Of a stretch of DNA of 64,000 nt, positions 13,429 through 24,910 are shown piece after piece. The position numbers and the translations under genes are program-made. Within the stretch, counting starts at the first letter, position 1; each line of letters starts with the position of its first letter. The DNA is taken from contig CM067059.1 in the NCBI GenBank assembly GCA_033980235.1, forward strand, positions 17,122,100 through 17,186,099, written 5' to 3'. The notes under the pieces were generated by a model that ran no database searches, had not been told where the DNA came from, and saw only the letters and a program-made list of their open reading frames with translations. The DNA is from Diadema setosum (Eukaryota > Echinodermata > Echinoidea > Diadematoida > Diadematidae).

Positions 13429-14558
13429 TGCATTAGACATTAAATTAGTCAATTATACCATCCAGTCAGCAGCCTATGAAACCAAATATATAGCATTATT
13501 TTCCTACAAATATCTTATAAAGTGAAAAAAAAAAGTATAAGAAACCTCTAATTTTCTCAAAACATGAAGCAGAGCAGAATACAAGAAATCCTACAGAAGT
13601 GCTGAGGTTTAGTTGTGAAGAAGTACAATCATAATGACAGATGTTTTACACATGGTTAACTCATTCGATTTTTTTTGCTTTTAAAGGACACATTTGTACA
13701 CATTAGCGTACAATGGGCAATAATTTTACAATGTGTACAATTAACAATTAGCCTGTGATATGTAAATGACGGCCCTTGGTTTCAACAATGACATGACAAA
13801 AGTGTGCGAATACACCAGTGGGATGGGAGAAGGGGAGGGAAGTTCATGCCACACTCACCTTATACTGACAGTGCTTCCATCTGGAATATTTCCTGTAGTG
13901 GTGGGAAGTAGATAACCAACATCAGTTACATCTTGAAGGACAGCTAACCAAGGCATGATCTGCATGTTTGACAACATTACTTATCAAAATTATCACTCAT
14001 TACTTTATGTTGAAACGTACTGACAAAGTCTGTACACAACTGAGTTATTTCATCACCAGTGGTGCATCAGACAGTATGTATGGTCTTGTATTCATACATG
14101 TATGCTACACGTCTTTTTATGACTTTGTCTGACACAGAGAAGGCTGAGGCAGGATTGCATCTAATTGAGAGGAGCAGTCATTATTACAGTGCCATCTGGA
14201 CTGCTTGACAGGCACAAGTTGATAAATCCCAGCTCAAGATAGTATCATGCTTGTCCTTATACTCTGAAAAGGCTTCATGGAGTAAAACAATTCATTGCTG
14301 CTACTGCATGTACTAATATACACAGCCAAGTATCTATAAAGACAATGGATAAATCTAATCAAATCAATACATGCATCATTATCTAATATTACAATCCACA
14401 TGACAAAGCATCTGACAGAAGATAGCTTGCTAAATGCACTAATGTTATCACTCGGCACAATGTAGCAAGGGCATAATATTACAATTATGTAAAGGAAGAA
14501 CTTGACCAATATTAATAGAAATGTGTGTACAGTCATGGACAATAAAGGGAGCACTAAC

Positions 14559-14706
14559 CTCTCTCCAGAAGACCCTGAGGATTCCCACGACGATGATGAG
14601 GGCAGACATGACTACATAAATAAGAAGAGGTCTGGTGATCATGGGGTCACGAACCTAACGAGGAGGCTTCCTTATTACATCCTTGTCCAATGGCTCCACT
14701 CCGAGA
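14559..14706 (-). pseudogene. ATP2C-like exon with in-frame TAG
   Basis: The exon starts after CCAG in the phase expected from the previous donor (third base of a Gly codon). It reads LGVEPLDKDVIRKPPR, stop, VRDPMITRPLLIYVVMSA and ends before GTTAGT. Both sides of the stop are in the same frame. The length of 148 nt (1 + 49 codons) is normal, so the defect is a point change. Confidence 0.8.
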
Positions 14707-15368
14707 CTGGACAGAGGAGTGGGGAGAGAATGAAACATTATCATACAGTCATGTGAACTACAGAATGCACAATTTTTTTTTTTCATGTCAGTATTTGTTC
14801 ATTATCCATCTTCGATAATACATGTATACACACTCTTTCTTTCTTTTTTGTACAGAATGAACAAATATTTGTCCTTTCTTCCAAATTAACAATAAAATCT
14901 GTAGCCATATAGACAGAAAGAATTTCTGGAAACAACATTAATGTGTAGAGTAGAAATAGCTGGCGTCCAGACTTTCCAATAAGAAGGGTCACAAAGAGAA
15001 GGAGAGTGGCATACAAATGAGACTTCGAAACACTGCTGATTTGAGAGGTATTGATTTTTACTTTTACAAAATTATTTTCCCCATGACTGAAGAATTATAA
15101 TGGTACTCACTAAGATGCTGCTTTAGCCGATGAAAAGGTAAAATGAAATATTTTGAAACCAAAGCTTTAATGAGATTCAAAGATATTTGCTTGAAGAAAT
15201 TTGATTGATTGATTGATTAATTGATTGATTGATTTTTGATTGATTGTGAATCTTTATGCAGAGTGGCCTCATTAGACTGAATCAGAATAATGACTGCACT
15301 GCCGGCATAATTGCCCTCCCCCTTCAGAATACTCTCAGACCTGCTGATGTGTGCACATTGTGGCTCAC

Positions 15369-15486
15369 CCTTGAGCAGGTGGTCCTTCCATGATGACGTT
15401 GATCCAAAGGCTCTGCATGGCATTGAGTGGGTTGGGAAACCTCATGATGATGGATAGGGCTATCAGGGTCCAAGGCAGCTATGCTC
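15369..15486 (-). pseudogene. ATP2C-like exon with one-base insertion
   Basis: The exon runs from acceptor GGTAG to donor GTGAGC. SIAAL reads in one frame and [16 protein letters not shown] in the next. The shift falls at the doubled G near 15470, and removing one base would restore continuity in both phase and homology. FPNPLNAMQ and [11 protein letters not shown] are signature residues of the transmembrane helix that lines the ion site in SPCA pumps. Confidence 0.8.
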
Positions 15487-16254
15487 CTACCAACACAGAG
15501 AAACAAACAAACAAACAAAATCATATGTTGCAATCTAACTTCATAGATCCTTAATTCACTTCATACTTTTGCATAATCATTAATGTGTCCATGCAAATTG
15601 GTCATTACGGGACAAATTTTCATCAATAATTCAAATTTCAACTGATTTCTTGCAAACTAGAAATCAATACATAATCTTATCACAATTTGTATTCATGTTT
15701 GTTTCAATCAAATTACAAATGATTATAAATGATTACACATATTTACATCATATTTGTTATTAAGGGGTCATTTTCAATAAGACTATGTTGTGCTTCACAT
15801 GATTTCTCCATTATCATATTTGACACAGTGCATTTTTGTTTGTTTGTTTGTGTTTTTAATACAGATTTTGTCAACCAATAATGAAAGTGAAAATAAATGA
15901 GATGAATGAATGAAATGGATGAATGAATAACGTTTGTTGGAGAATAAGCATCAACCCATTTTGATTCTTCCGTGAAAACACTGTTTAGAGTCTTTAATGC
16001 CTATATTTGAATAATTATTCCACCATACAATTATTTTGAACGGAATGAAGTATACAATCTTTCGTTTTTTGCATGCAGAACTCAATTGAAGCAAAAATAG
16101 TGAACCATTTTAAGCCAAACATTTTCGTGTGTATTCCAATTTTGCAAATTTTGTGAGATCCAAGAGTCACAAAATCAAAATACATGTACATGCAAAAGTT
16201 CTTGTTTACACTGTATGCACTGTATGCATTGAATTCAAGTGGCATGCTGAACTA

Positions 16255-16755
16255 GAAATGTCGCTAAGGCGACTGGTATGCCTCCGCCATAATGCATGAT
16301 TCTCCTAATAGGTCTACTCTACATGTGGACAATGTGTGATTACATTTTCACACAATTGGCAAAATATTAAATAATATTGTTACTTGACCTTTTGACCTTT
16401 GTCCTTTGACCTCATGACCCCAAACTTCCACCAGAGAATCTTAATTGGGTAATACATGTATACACTAAGTTCTAAGAAAATATCTTCAGGCATTGCATAG
16501 ATATGGTGGAAATAGTGAAATTTTACATATTTGACCTTGACCTTTTGACCTTTGATCTTGAGCATGTGCACCCAAAAGTTGATAGGCACAACTTCACCCC
16601 CTAATACACATACATGCCAAGTTTCATTAGGATACCTCAAAAGGTTTTTTAGTTACGCTGTCCACAAAATTCATTACGGACGGAAGGACTGACGGACGGA
16701 CGGACGGACAACCCGAAAACATAATGCCTCCGGCACCACTTCGTGGCGGAGGCAT
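16255..16755. repeat. GACCTTTGACC repeat family, short copy
   Basis: The repeat opens with GAAATGTCGCTAAGGCGACT and GGTATGCCTCCGCCATAATG. It ends with (ACGG)n and ATGCCTCCGGCACC, then TCGTGGCGGAGGCATAAA. The terminal GCCTCCGCCA / TGGCGGAGGC blocks are inverted. Direct-repeat TGACCTTTTGACCTTTG arrays lie inside at 16385-16420 and 16530-16560. The same family occurs at 49370-50620. Confidence 0.87.
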
Positions 16756-17229
16756 AAAAAAAAAGAAAAAAAAAGGCTGTCAGCTGTGATTCAAGAAAAT
16801 TTCACACTGCACATATTTCTTGCTTTACAGTATGCACAAAACTACTTCCATTCGGGTGTAAGAACAACATTTTGTGTAAGTAGAGAATAGAGATTGTTAA
16901 GAATTGGGTGTGCACTTTTGATTATTGCAACACAAGATAGATACTCTAGAATTTACTTTTTGAAACAAAAATCTTTACAGTATCCTGTCTTCATTTCTTT
17001 CTGAATCTACAACTCCTCAAAGATTAGCTGATTGATGTAACTACCTTTATGAGGGTCGTAAAATTTTGATATACACTGATCAGGATCCTCTGATAAAATA
17101 GTTATCGCAGCACAAGCATGGCTCCTGTAAGCAATATGTTGATTAAACAGAATTTCCCCACTAGTTAAAGTCAGGGTTAACCACTCTGGAATTGGACTCC
17201 AGCTATCACTGGGGTAACATGACTCTCAC

Positions 17230-18253
17230 CTGGTATAGCCATTGAAGACAGCTGCTCTGGTTTGTCCAAAAGATCCACATTCTCTCGACGGAAAGACTTT
17301 GACTTGGCACCAGAAAAGTTCCTGAAAGAATACAAGACAAGCTTATCAACAAAGAACATGATACATGTACTACAAAATACCACAAATCATAAGCAATTAC
17401 ATCTGGTACAGAAATCCTATGACCCACCAAACAAACAAATAAACACAAACTACAATAACAGTGAACACATTCTGAACACGACACTTTTTTTTTTCTTTTA
17501 ATACTGCACAATTTATTCTGACAAATGAAGTATGGAATTGTTTGCTTGATTTTCTTCTGAACTTAATAATCTATGCTTTATAATAAGGAGCTACAGTGTC
17601 AAACCTTGGCAAAACCATCACTGGATCAATAGAGATCAACACAAAGTGACTCACGTCTTCCAGTCCTCTTCTGTTTCCCAGATCTCGTAGACGGCATACT
17701 GTAGTTACAGGCCCCCTCATGGCCTCAAACATTCTCACACTGTAGTTGCCATTGTGTATTAGTGGAAACAACAGAAATACAATGCATGACATTACTGGGT
17801 AAATACTGTATACCTTTTGGAACATAATTTTATCAACATATAATAAACTTGATGTTGAAAAGATGAACTGAAATGTTTCCAATTAGTACCATATTGATGT
17901 ACTGGTACTTGTTTCAGGTTTCTCTAGGTACTGCTATTACAGTTTGCCTACAATAGAGGCATATATATTGTAATTCTGCAAGGGGGAAAGCAATGATAAA
18001 TGATGATGATGATGATGATGATAATCATGACTAGAAACATCATTTTCATTATTCAAGTAATAACAACAGTGATAATTCATCATGAAAATTTTATAATGAT
18101 CACTACCATCACTACTTTATTATTCCTAATATTACTAGCTTTGAAAAAACACACCAAATCACTATATTCCAAGTTTATCACAAAAGTAAAAAACATTCAC
18201 AATGGGGCATAAAGTCTTGACTTCCTAAACTTCATCTTTGAAACTTTAGTTTC

Positions 18254-18285
<32 letters not shown>

Positions 18286-18617
18286 TAAATAACAATAAAG
18301 GGGTAAAATTTGAACAACAATTTTCAAACAGTACAAGTACTTGACTAAGTTAGTACTTGACTGGATTAGGCATCCAGAATTCTGCTCTGTTGAAAGATAG
18401 GGATGGCTGTTTATATCACATATCTATATCCTCTGAGAATTGTTCATTCAGCTTATTCAATCTCATAACTTTCCATAAGAAACATCACATTCATAGAAGA
18501 AAAAAAAAAGAAATAAAGTCAATTTTCCTAACTCTGTGATTAGTATATTACTGAAGCACTTTCCATTCAAAATATCACACCAGTGGGAATCTAGCAATGA
18601 GGACACGATGTCTTACC
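17230..18617 (-). CDS. Possible exons of an unrecognised minus-strand gene
   Basis: Two exon-like blocks have matching phases. Block 17739-17655 (acceptor CTACAG, donor GTGAGT) reads VRMFEAMRGPVTTVCRLRD, then LGNRRGLED. Block 17321-17230 (acceptor TTTCAG, donor GTGAGA) continues in phase as ELFWCQVKVFPSRECGSF, then GQTRAAVFNGYT. A third candidate ends at 18617 before GTAAGA and reads NLRTYVDAAGRDDGCV, but an in-frame stop lies a few codons upstream and no start was found. The product is not recognised and no membrane segment or known motif is apparent. These blocks lie upstream of the ATP2C-like fragment on the same strand but do not resemble that protein. They could be a small real gene or decayed exons. 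Confidence 0.35.
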
Positions 18618-19970
18618 TCACACATCCATCATCTCTTCCTGCTGCATCAACGTATGTCCTCAGGTTGTCACGGAAACTTCATATTCTTTTCCTCCTGTAC
18701 GGCGAACTACCTAGTACCTGCCGACAATGAATGCCTGTGGAGAGTAATCGTGATCGCGTGAATAACTGCAGTCAGCAACGCGCTGTCGTAATGACACTGA
18801 CCTGTGTGACAGTGACTCTAATTGTTAGTCTCATGGGGGGGGGGGGAGAACAACTAGCAATCTATATTTCATGATGAGTTACACATTACTCCAGGTTAGA
18901 AGGCATATAACCTTGTTTTTTATGATGTCTATGATGGTCCCCCTTATTTAAAAGCCACCGTAATGTGTAACGTTAACATTAGACAGCGTAAGCTGTGAGC
19001 GCGAGCAGAAACAACCACAACTAAGTCAACGTTGAATTCAATGCTTCCCCATGTCTCATTTAATTCAAATTTATGTGAGTGACTGGAAATGAGATACTAA
19101 GGAATCCCTGAAATTTTGGTGGAATTTGGTAGAGTGAAATTTGAGGTATATCTTCTTGCCTCTTAGATACGATATTGGCTTACTGCCAATACTGCATTAC
19201 CATTTTCTTCTTCTTCTTCTTCTTCTGGTTAAGTCTGCCTCCTTCAATAGCCTGAAGATTCTTGCAGACTGGTGCTATTTACATTATAATACAATTTATT
19301 TACAGATATTTACAAGCACATAGAAAATTTGACAAAAACAACTAGCCACTGTGATCAACCGTTAGACGGTTTCGAAATGATCCCACAGATGGCGCAGAAA
19401 CAATGTCTGACGACAGGGAATTCCAGTTCCTTACAGTTCTTGGGAAGAACGAATGGCGATGCGATTCAGTTCTCGAATATGGTACCTGATAGGAGTGTGG
19501 TTGCGAGGCTCTCGTTAACTGAGTAGCCTGTTTGATAATATAGTCCTGTGCTGAAAGACATTTTACTACCGCCGGAATCTGTCTCTAAGAAGCCCATGAC
19601 CGACGGCAACGAGAAGAGACAGATCTCAGACAAATTTCAATGGTCGCGCTCTGTCCACACGTCTAGTCTCTACAAGTTAGCGTGGATGTGTCTTCCTGGA
19701 CATTTTGCTGACTAAACCATACAGATACAGATCTACGACAGTTTACCAACCTGGGGTTGCTGAGGCTGAGCCCGTAGTGCCGGTGCGGTGCCGGTGGTTG
19801 AGCCTGAGCCTATTTACAGCCTCAGGCTGTGGTCCATTTGCCCTTGGCCTGCTTGATGTTTGGGTTGGAGACCGGATCGTCATGGCAGGCGCTGCCGTAA
19901 CTATACACAGCCCAGTCGCTGTACGTAGGATATTCGCACAGCGTACTCCGTCTGGTCGGGCTAACGCTGC

Positions 19971-20943
19971 CGCTGATGTAACCCCCGCGCGGGGCGGCCG
20001 GGCGCTGTACCAGTAACGTGTTGGGGTCGCTGCTGCGGTTACCGCTGATGTTGCTCTGCTCGTGCTAACTTAGTCTCGTGATCCAAGTATGTCCACGACC
20101 GGGCGACCTGATCCCGATCGATCTCGCGCTCGATCGTCATCTCACTGGCAATGGCGGAACTGAATCTCTTGCATAACGCCATCGAGATCATTCCTACTCC
20201 CACTTTCAGAAGAGACAGACATCAAAATCGCTAATGCTTTGTATATTAGCGCGCGTACCACGCGAGCGTCTAGCTCTGCTCTCACCGCACGGTACGGGCT
20301 AGCAAGCGCGCGCGGATGTGCATGCGCATAAAATTTGCAGATTGATGGTGTATACCACAGTGTACACGCAACGACACGTGCAGTGTAAGCTTGCGCTGCG
20401 CTGTATTGTCATCGAATGACTTTTTATTTTCATGGAATGATTTTTTGTTCATCGAATGGTTTTTTGTTCATCGAATGGTTTTTTGTTCATCGAATGATTT
20501 CTTGTCGTAAGTATAGAACGCCATATAGGTGTAAAACACTTTTTGTCAAATATATCTTGGGTCTAATATATTTTTGGTGAAATGTATATATTTTTTGTCG
20601 AATATATTTTGGTCAAATATGATTTTTGGTCAAATATATTTTTTGTCAAATATATTTTTCGTCAAACATCGTTTGTGTCAAATATATTTTTGATCAAATA
20701 TATTTTTGTGAAATATATTTTTGGTGAAACATATGTATTTTTGTCAAATATATATTTTGTCGAATATATTTCGGTCAAACCTTCATATTTTCTTGTCAAA
20801 TATATATTTTGTTTGAATATATATTTTATGAAATATATATTTTATCGAACATATTTTTGTGGAATGAAATTTAAATTGATGAAATGGTTTTTTAGTTGGT
20901 GTCGAACATAATTATTTGATTCCCTTCTGGCGTGCCATAGATA
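19971..20943 (-). repeat. 1-kb dispersed repeat R1, inverted copy
   Basis: This is the reverse complement of the 6212-7252 repeat: CTGGTACAGCGCC, CGGTAACCGC, the AT-rich array (20540-20870) and the end GGTGTCGAACATAATTATTT to TCTGGCGTGCCATA. It also has a short tandem array of TTTTTTGTTCATCGAATGG at 20420-20500. Confidence 0.85.
20400..20870 (-). repeat. Degenerate tandem arrays in the inverted R1 copy
   Basis: A 23-bp unit (TTTTTTGTTCATCGAATGG with variants) repeats about four times at 20415-20500. It is followed by the complement of the 16-18 bp array. Confidence 0.82.
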
Positions 20944-21637
20944 CAGTATTTACACTATTCTAACAATCACGATACATTTAATGTATTTATAAACGTAGCA
21001 ATCAGGGCCGTCCTAGGGACATGGTTTGACATATGTGGTGCTGAGAGATTAAAAAAAAGAAGAAAAAAAAAAAGATATTGCCAATGGTGACGAACTAAGT
21101 GTTTGTGTATATTTCGGCAACGGACTGACGGACTATATAAAAGTAGGCCCTATGGTCTTTTCTCTTGTCATTTTTTGTGAAGGTGTGTGTGTGTGTTGCT
21201 CAAGACCAGTTTATAAATGCCATGGCCTGTGCGCACCCATATTTTCTCTTAATTGTGTATCTTTTTCATTTGGTCTCCAATGTTTTTGGGATGTTCTGTT
21301 TGTTTTTGTTTTTGTTTTTGTTTTTTCTGTAAGTGATGTCTGAATAGTTCGTTATCTCGTAGAGTGATTAGCAAGGTCTTATCTATAGTGTTTTAATTGG
21401 CAGTTCATCAATTTAACAAATGTTATGCGTCTAAACTGGTATACAATATAAAACACAGAAAGCTAGTGTGATGCTTAACGGACTTATGACACTGGGCATA
21501 CAATGATTATGAAAGATCATTATGCCTAGGCCTGCCGCTGGCCAAAAAGAAAAAAAAAATCGAAAAAGACAAAATGATGAAAAAAAAAAAAAACACATTT
21601 CTACCTGTAGATTGACAGTCGACATATCGACACGTGC

Positions 21638-21639
<2 letters not shown>

Positions 21640-21686
<47 letters not shown>
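21640..21686. repeat. (TA)n microsatellite
   Basis: TA run of about 47 bases. Open frames made of alternating Tyr and Ile across it are artefacts. Confidence 0.95.
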
Positions 21687-21687
<1 letters not shown>

Positions 21688-22709
21688 CACAAAAACAAAA
21701 GGAAACTCTCCCCCAAACGCAAAAATACGAATGCGTAATAGTAATGAGCGCGGCGGGCATACTGTGCGATATTATGTAAATAAACAAATGCGATGCAAAA
21801 GAAAAAATGTCATTTTTTACAGTTTTTCTGCCTCTGTGTGGGTCCCTGATAAAAGCTATTAGTTGCTGTATTCCCAAACAACGCGCTGACTTAAAATTAA
21901 GTTACTTGACGTAGTTTGTTTTGTTTTGTTTTTTTGTGATTATTCTATGTATAATGCAGTTGAAAAAAAAGGAGAGAATAAAAAGGAAACTAAATCCTGA
22001 GCCTTGTGATCGAGTATGTGTACCAGTAACAACGGGAATGAGCTTGTCCAATGCAAAATTTCATATTCCATACAACAAGGCTTGACGATATATACCTTTT
22101 ATTTTCATCATCAAACGAGTCCATTTTTGGTGTCCCGACAATGACATTTACAGTGGACCCAAAAATAAAAACAGAAAATGAAATGATTTCATAATACATT
22201 TAATTAATACAATAAACCGTGATAGGTCACAGCTGTGACTATAATTACAAGTGAAAAAGAAAGACCATTGATAGCCAGTTAAATTATTTGAAAAATAAAA
22301 ACAATCGTAAATCATAATGATTGATAAACAGGTGTAGTATGAAAAAAAATCAAAAGTATGAAAAATATATAGGCCTACCCCTTCCAGACCATATTTCCGA
22401 AAGTAAAAATATTTTTGTTCTTAGTCTTTTAATAGTTTGTAGCATGACTTATAATGTATCAGCCATTATGAAGAAAGTCAGTCTTCTCCTTGCCTATACT
22501 GCATTGTTATAATCTATCAGCTATATCACGGTCAACATCATCCTTCTTGGATTTGTGCTGCTGAAAACTGTTCCAGTCATCACCTCTTTCATATTTATGA
22601 TTTCGTAGTAATGATTGTGAAGGAGTGCAAGAGACGTTAGTCGAGTTCATGTCCGGATGCAGAAATATCTTATGGGGTGCAGAAATATGTTTAATGTTTT
22701 CGGGAACAC

Positions 22710-24340
22710 GCAAGCGGGGGGGGGGGGGGGGATCCCCTCCCACGCGAGGGCGCCTTTGCATTAAAATAGACAGTGGCACTCGGATGATAGACATGTCAGC
22801 CCGGGCTCATCCCACGAGACCAACACTCACGAAATCATCACAGCCCATGATCAATGTGTTCGACATTGAAAAAAGGTCCATGAGTCACACAGCCCAAGAG
22901 TCATAAAGATGAGTTCGACATTATACAGGTAAAAACAGCTCACAAGTTCGACATAATTATACAACACGGGGCATAATGTGTCGGTCTCGGGGCCTTGTTT
23001 TGCTTGTGTCGAATTCATGGGTTGTATGACTCGTGAGCTGTATGAATTTAAAATCATATATGCGGTATGACTCGTGAGCTGTATGACTTGTGGGCTGTAT
23101 GATTCGTAGTTGTCGAACTCGTGACGTGCACCCGTTCAACAACCATGACACACACGTACATGCACACACAACCCACACGCGCGATATACACATGGCCGTG
23201 CGCAGGAAAAGTAACAGGCCTTTTTTGTTTATTGTTTTTTCTGAAGAGCGGTAATTACCATGTTATGTTCAATAGAGTGGGGGTAGGGGTGGGGAGGACA
23301 ACCCGCGTGGGAGATTTTGCGTTTTTAGAAGTGAAATTCAACGATGTGGTGCACACTTTTGGGGGAAATGTTAAAAATATTTTCAACCAAAAGGTAAGAA
23401 AAGTTGATATTCAAGTAGGGGTGTTGTTCAGCATTCTTTATTATATCAATAAACAATGTAACATGTAAAGCCTAGGTTGTCTCCTGGATTGAACAGGAGG
23501 CACAAGGCAAAGACAAAGGACAATACAGAAAAACATGTAAATACATCATACATTGTAAAAAAAAAACACACACACACTCAATTACAGTTACGTACTCACA
23601 AACAAATTTTCCAAAGATACATTTAAACACAAACAAATTAAAATATACAATACATATATTTCATTTCAAACATACCATATTATCAAAATAATACAACTTC
23701 ATCTCATTCTATTATTTTAATTTCTTTACGTTTTATATAAATCGTTCTCCAATATCTACATTAGAATATGAATGGCTTTATTGTGGTGGTATAAGCACGG
23801 AAGCACAGGCATTTCATTTCATTCTATCTATTTTATTTTCATTTTCAACAAAGAATATTATGTATATGTAGTGTACAATACATATCGTTTTAAAAAGTGT
23901 ACACTTTTTCGTAGAATTGTCCATATGGATCGATACCGAGCGAGAGGATACGGGGGGGGGGGGGGGGGGTAATCCATCTGCTCCCACACGAGAGAGCTTT
24001 TGCATTGTTTTTAGAACTGAAATTCAGTGATCGCGCATGTGCACACTTTAGTTGAATATCTGAAATATGGACAAACCTAACGAGTACGAAGTCTGATATG
24101 GAGGGAGACCAAGCAGGAGAATGAGGGAGGGGTATCCCTTCTATAATAATTATGTGGGAGCTACACCTCATGCGTTTTAGAATTTAATTGCAACGATAGA
24201 GTGCACATTTTGGTGGAATATTAGGAAATATCCCTCCCACACGAGGGAATTGTAGATTTAGATTGAAATGTAATAGTTTCGTACACATTTTTGATGGAAT
24301 ATTTGGAAAATCCCCCCCCCAAAAAAAAAGTGTTCTGATA
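22710..24340. repeat. Diverged copies of a 100-bp repeat with CCCACACGAGGG core
   Basis: The core (CCCACACGAGGG, TTTTGCATTTTTAGAA, TGAAATTCA, GTGCACACTTTGGTGGAATA) appears near 22735, 23300, 23975, 24150 and 24230 in one or other partial form. The first, third and last are next to long G or C runs. Confidence 0.65.
22860..23115. repeat. Cluster of short direct and inverted copies of a TATGACTCGTGAGCTG motif
   Basis: TATGACTCGTGAGCTGTATGA occurs at 23025-23045 and again at 23066-23086, with the variant TATGACTTGTGGGCTG. Complement forms (CATGAGTCACACAGCCC, AGCTCACAAGTTCGAC) lie at 22879-22950. GTTCGACA/TGTCGAA marks both sides. A fold-back of about 240 bp results. Confidence 0.72.
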
Positions 24341-24835
24341 AAACCTATAGGAAGTCCGAGCGGGGAGGGTTTGGAAAAGCATTTCCCCTCATGCAGCCCC
24401 GACTCCATCAAATAAAATAGATGGGTTAAATAGACCCGCAAAATGACATAGACCCTGGTTGTTCCATTTATTTAACAGAGAAGGTGAAAGAATGATGTCC
24501 AAATAATCACTACATGTCCTTTATACATTACGTCGGAGATTTTTACAACAATTTCATAAAGATATGACGAAAATGGGCAAGAAAAACACACAAGGCCTAA
24601 TCTATGAGGTTTCACGGTCAGGCGTTGAACTTGCTTTATAACTTTTTTGACAATGATAAAAATATTTGCTATTGAATGAAAAAGTTTTTGTTGCATAATC
24701 ATGCTGTTCATAATGCGTGTCATGATAATGGAAAGAAGGTAAAGGTAGCCTAAAATCAGCCTATGATCATGACGTTATCACTCTCACATCTTCTTTGTTC
24801 TTTTCTCTCGACCCTTTTCTTCTCCCCCTCCATCT

Positions 24836-24910
24836 CCCTCTCTCGACCCCCCCCCCCCCCTCCCTCTCTCTCTCCCTCTCTCTCTCTCTCTTCCCTCTCT
24901 CTCTCTCTTT
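24836..24910. repeat. (CT)n tract with an embedded poly-C run
   Basis: A CTCTCTCT tract interrupted by 14 C at 24847-24860. The strand is fully pyrimidine over most of its length. Confidence 0.92.

Larger units (their letters stand above)
13859..15486 (-). pseudogene. Secretory-pathway Ca2+-ATPase (ATP2C type) 3' fragment, broken
   Basis: Three pieces in gene order match the C-terminal membrane region of Golgi Ca2+/Mn2+ pumps. Piece 1, 15486-15369: SIAAL, then [33 protein letters not shown]. Piece 2, 14706-14559: LGVEPLDKDVIRKPPR, then VRDPMITRPLLIYVVMSA, ending VFWREV. Piece 3, ending 13859: MLVIYFPPLQEIFQMEALSV. Splice sites remain: GGTAG acceptor and GTGAGC donor, CCAG and GTTAGT, and donor GTGAGT. 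Defects: an extra G near 15470 shifts the frame (118 nt instead of 117), a TAG at 14655-14657 sits where family members have Asn or Ser, and a TAA at 13860-13862. Exons for the phosphorylation, ATP-binding and hinge domains were not found upstream, nor the last exon downstream. Because introns remain, this looks like a partial genomic duplicate and not a retrocopy. Assembly error is the alternative. Confidence 0.8.

Noticed and set aside
14783..15016. Hydrophobic minus-strand frame near the ATP2C fragment
   Set aside because: It was considered as another pump exon, but it does not match any transmembrane segment of the family and lacks a clear acceptor in the right phase.
16380..16640. Minus-strand frame with [18 protein letters not shown], also seen at 50330-50635
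   Set aside because: It is the translation of the GACCTTTGACC repeat family on its opposite strand, and both copies share the DNA outside the frame too.
21431..21877. Open frames rich in alternating Tyr-Ile across 21.6 kb, and similar frames at 26.3 and 41.3 kb
   Set aside because: They are translations of (TA)n microsatellites and have no protein-like sequence outside the repeat.
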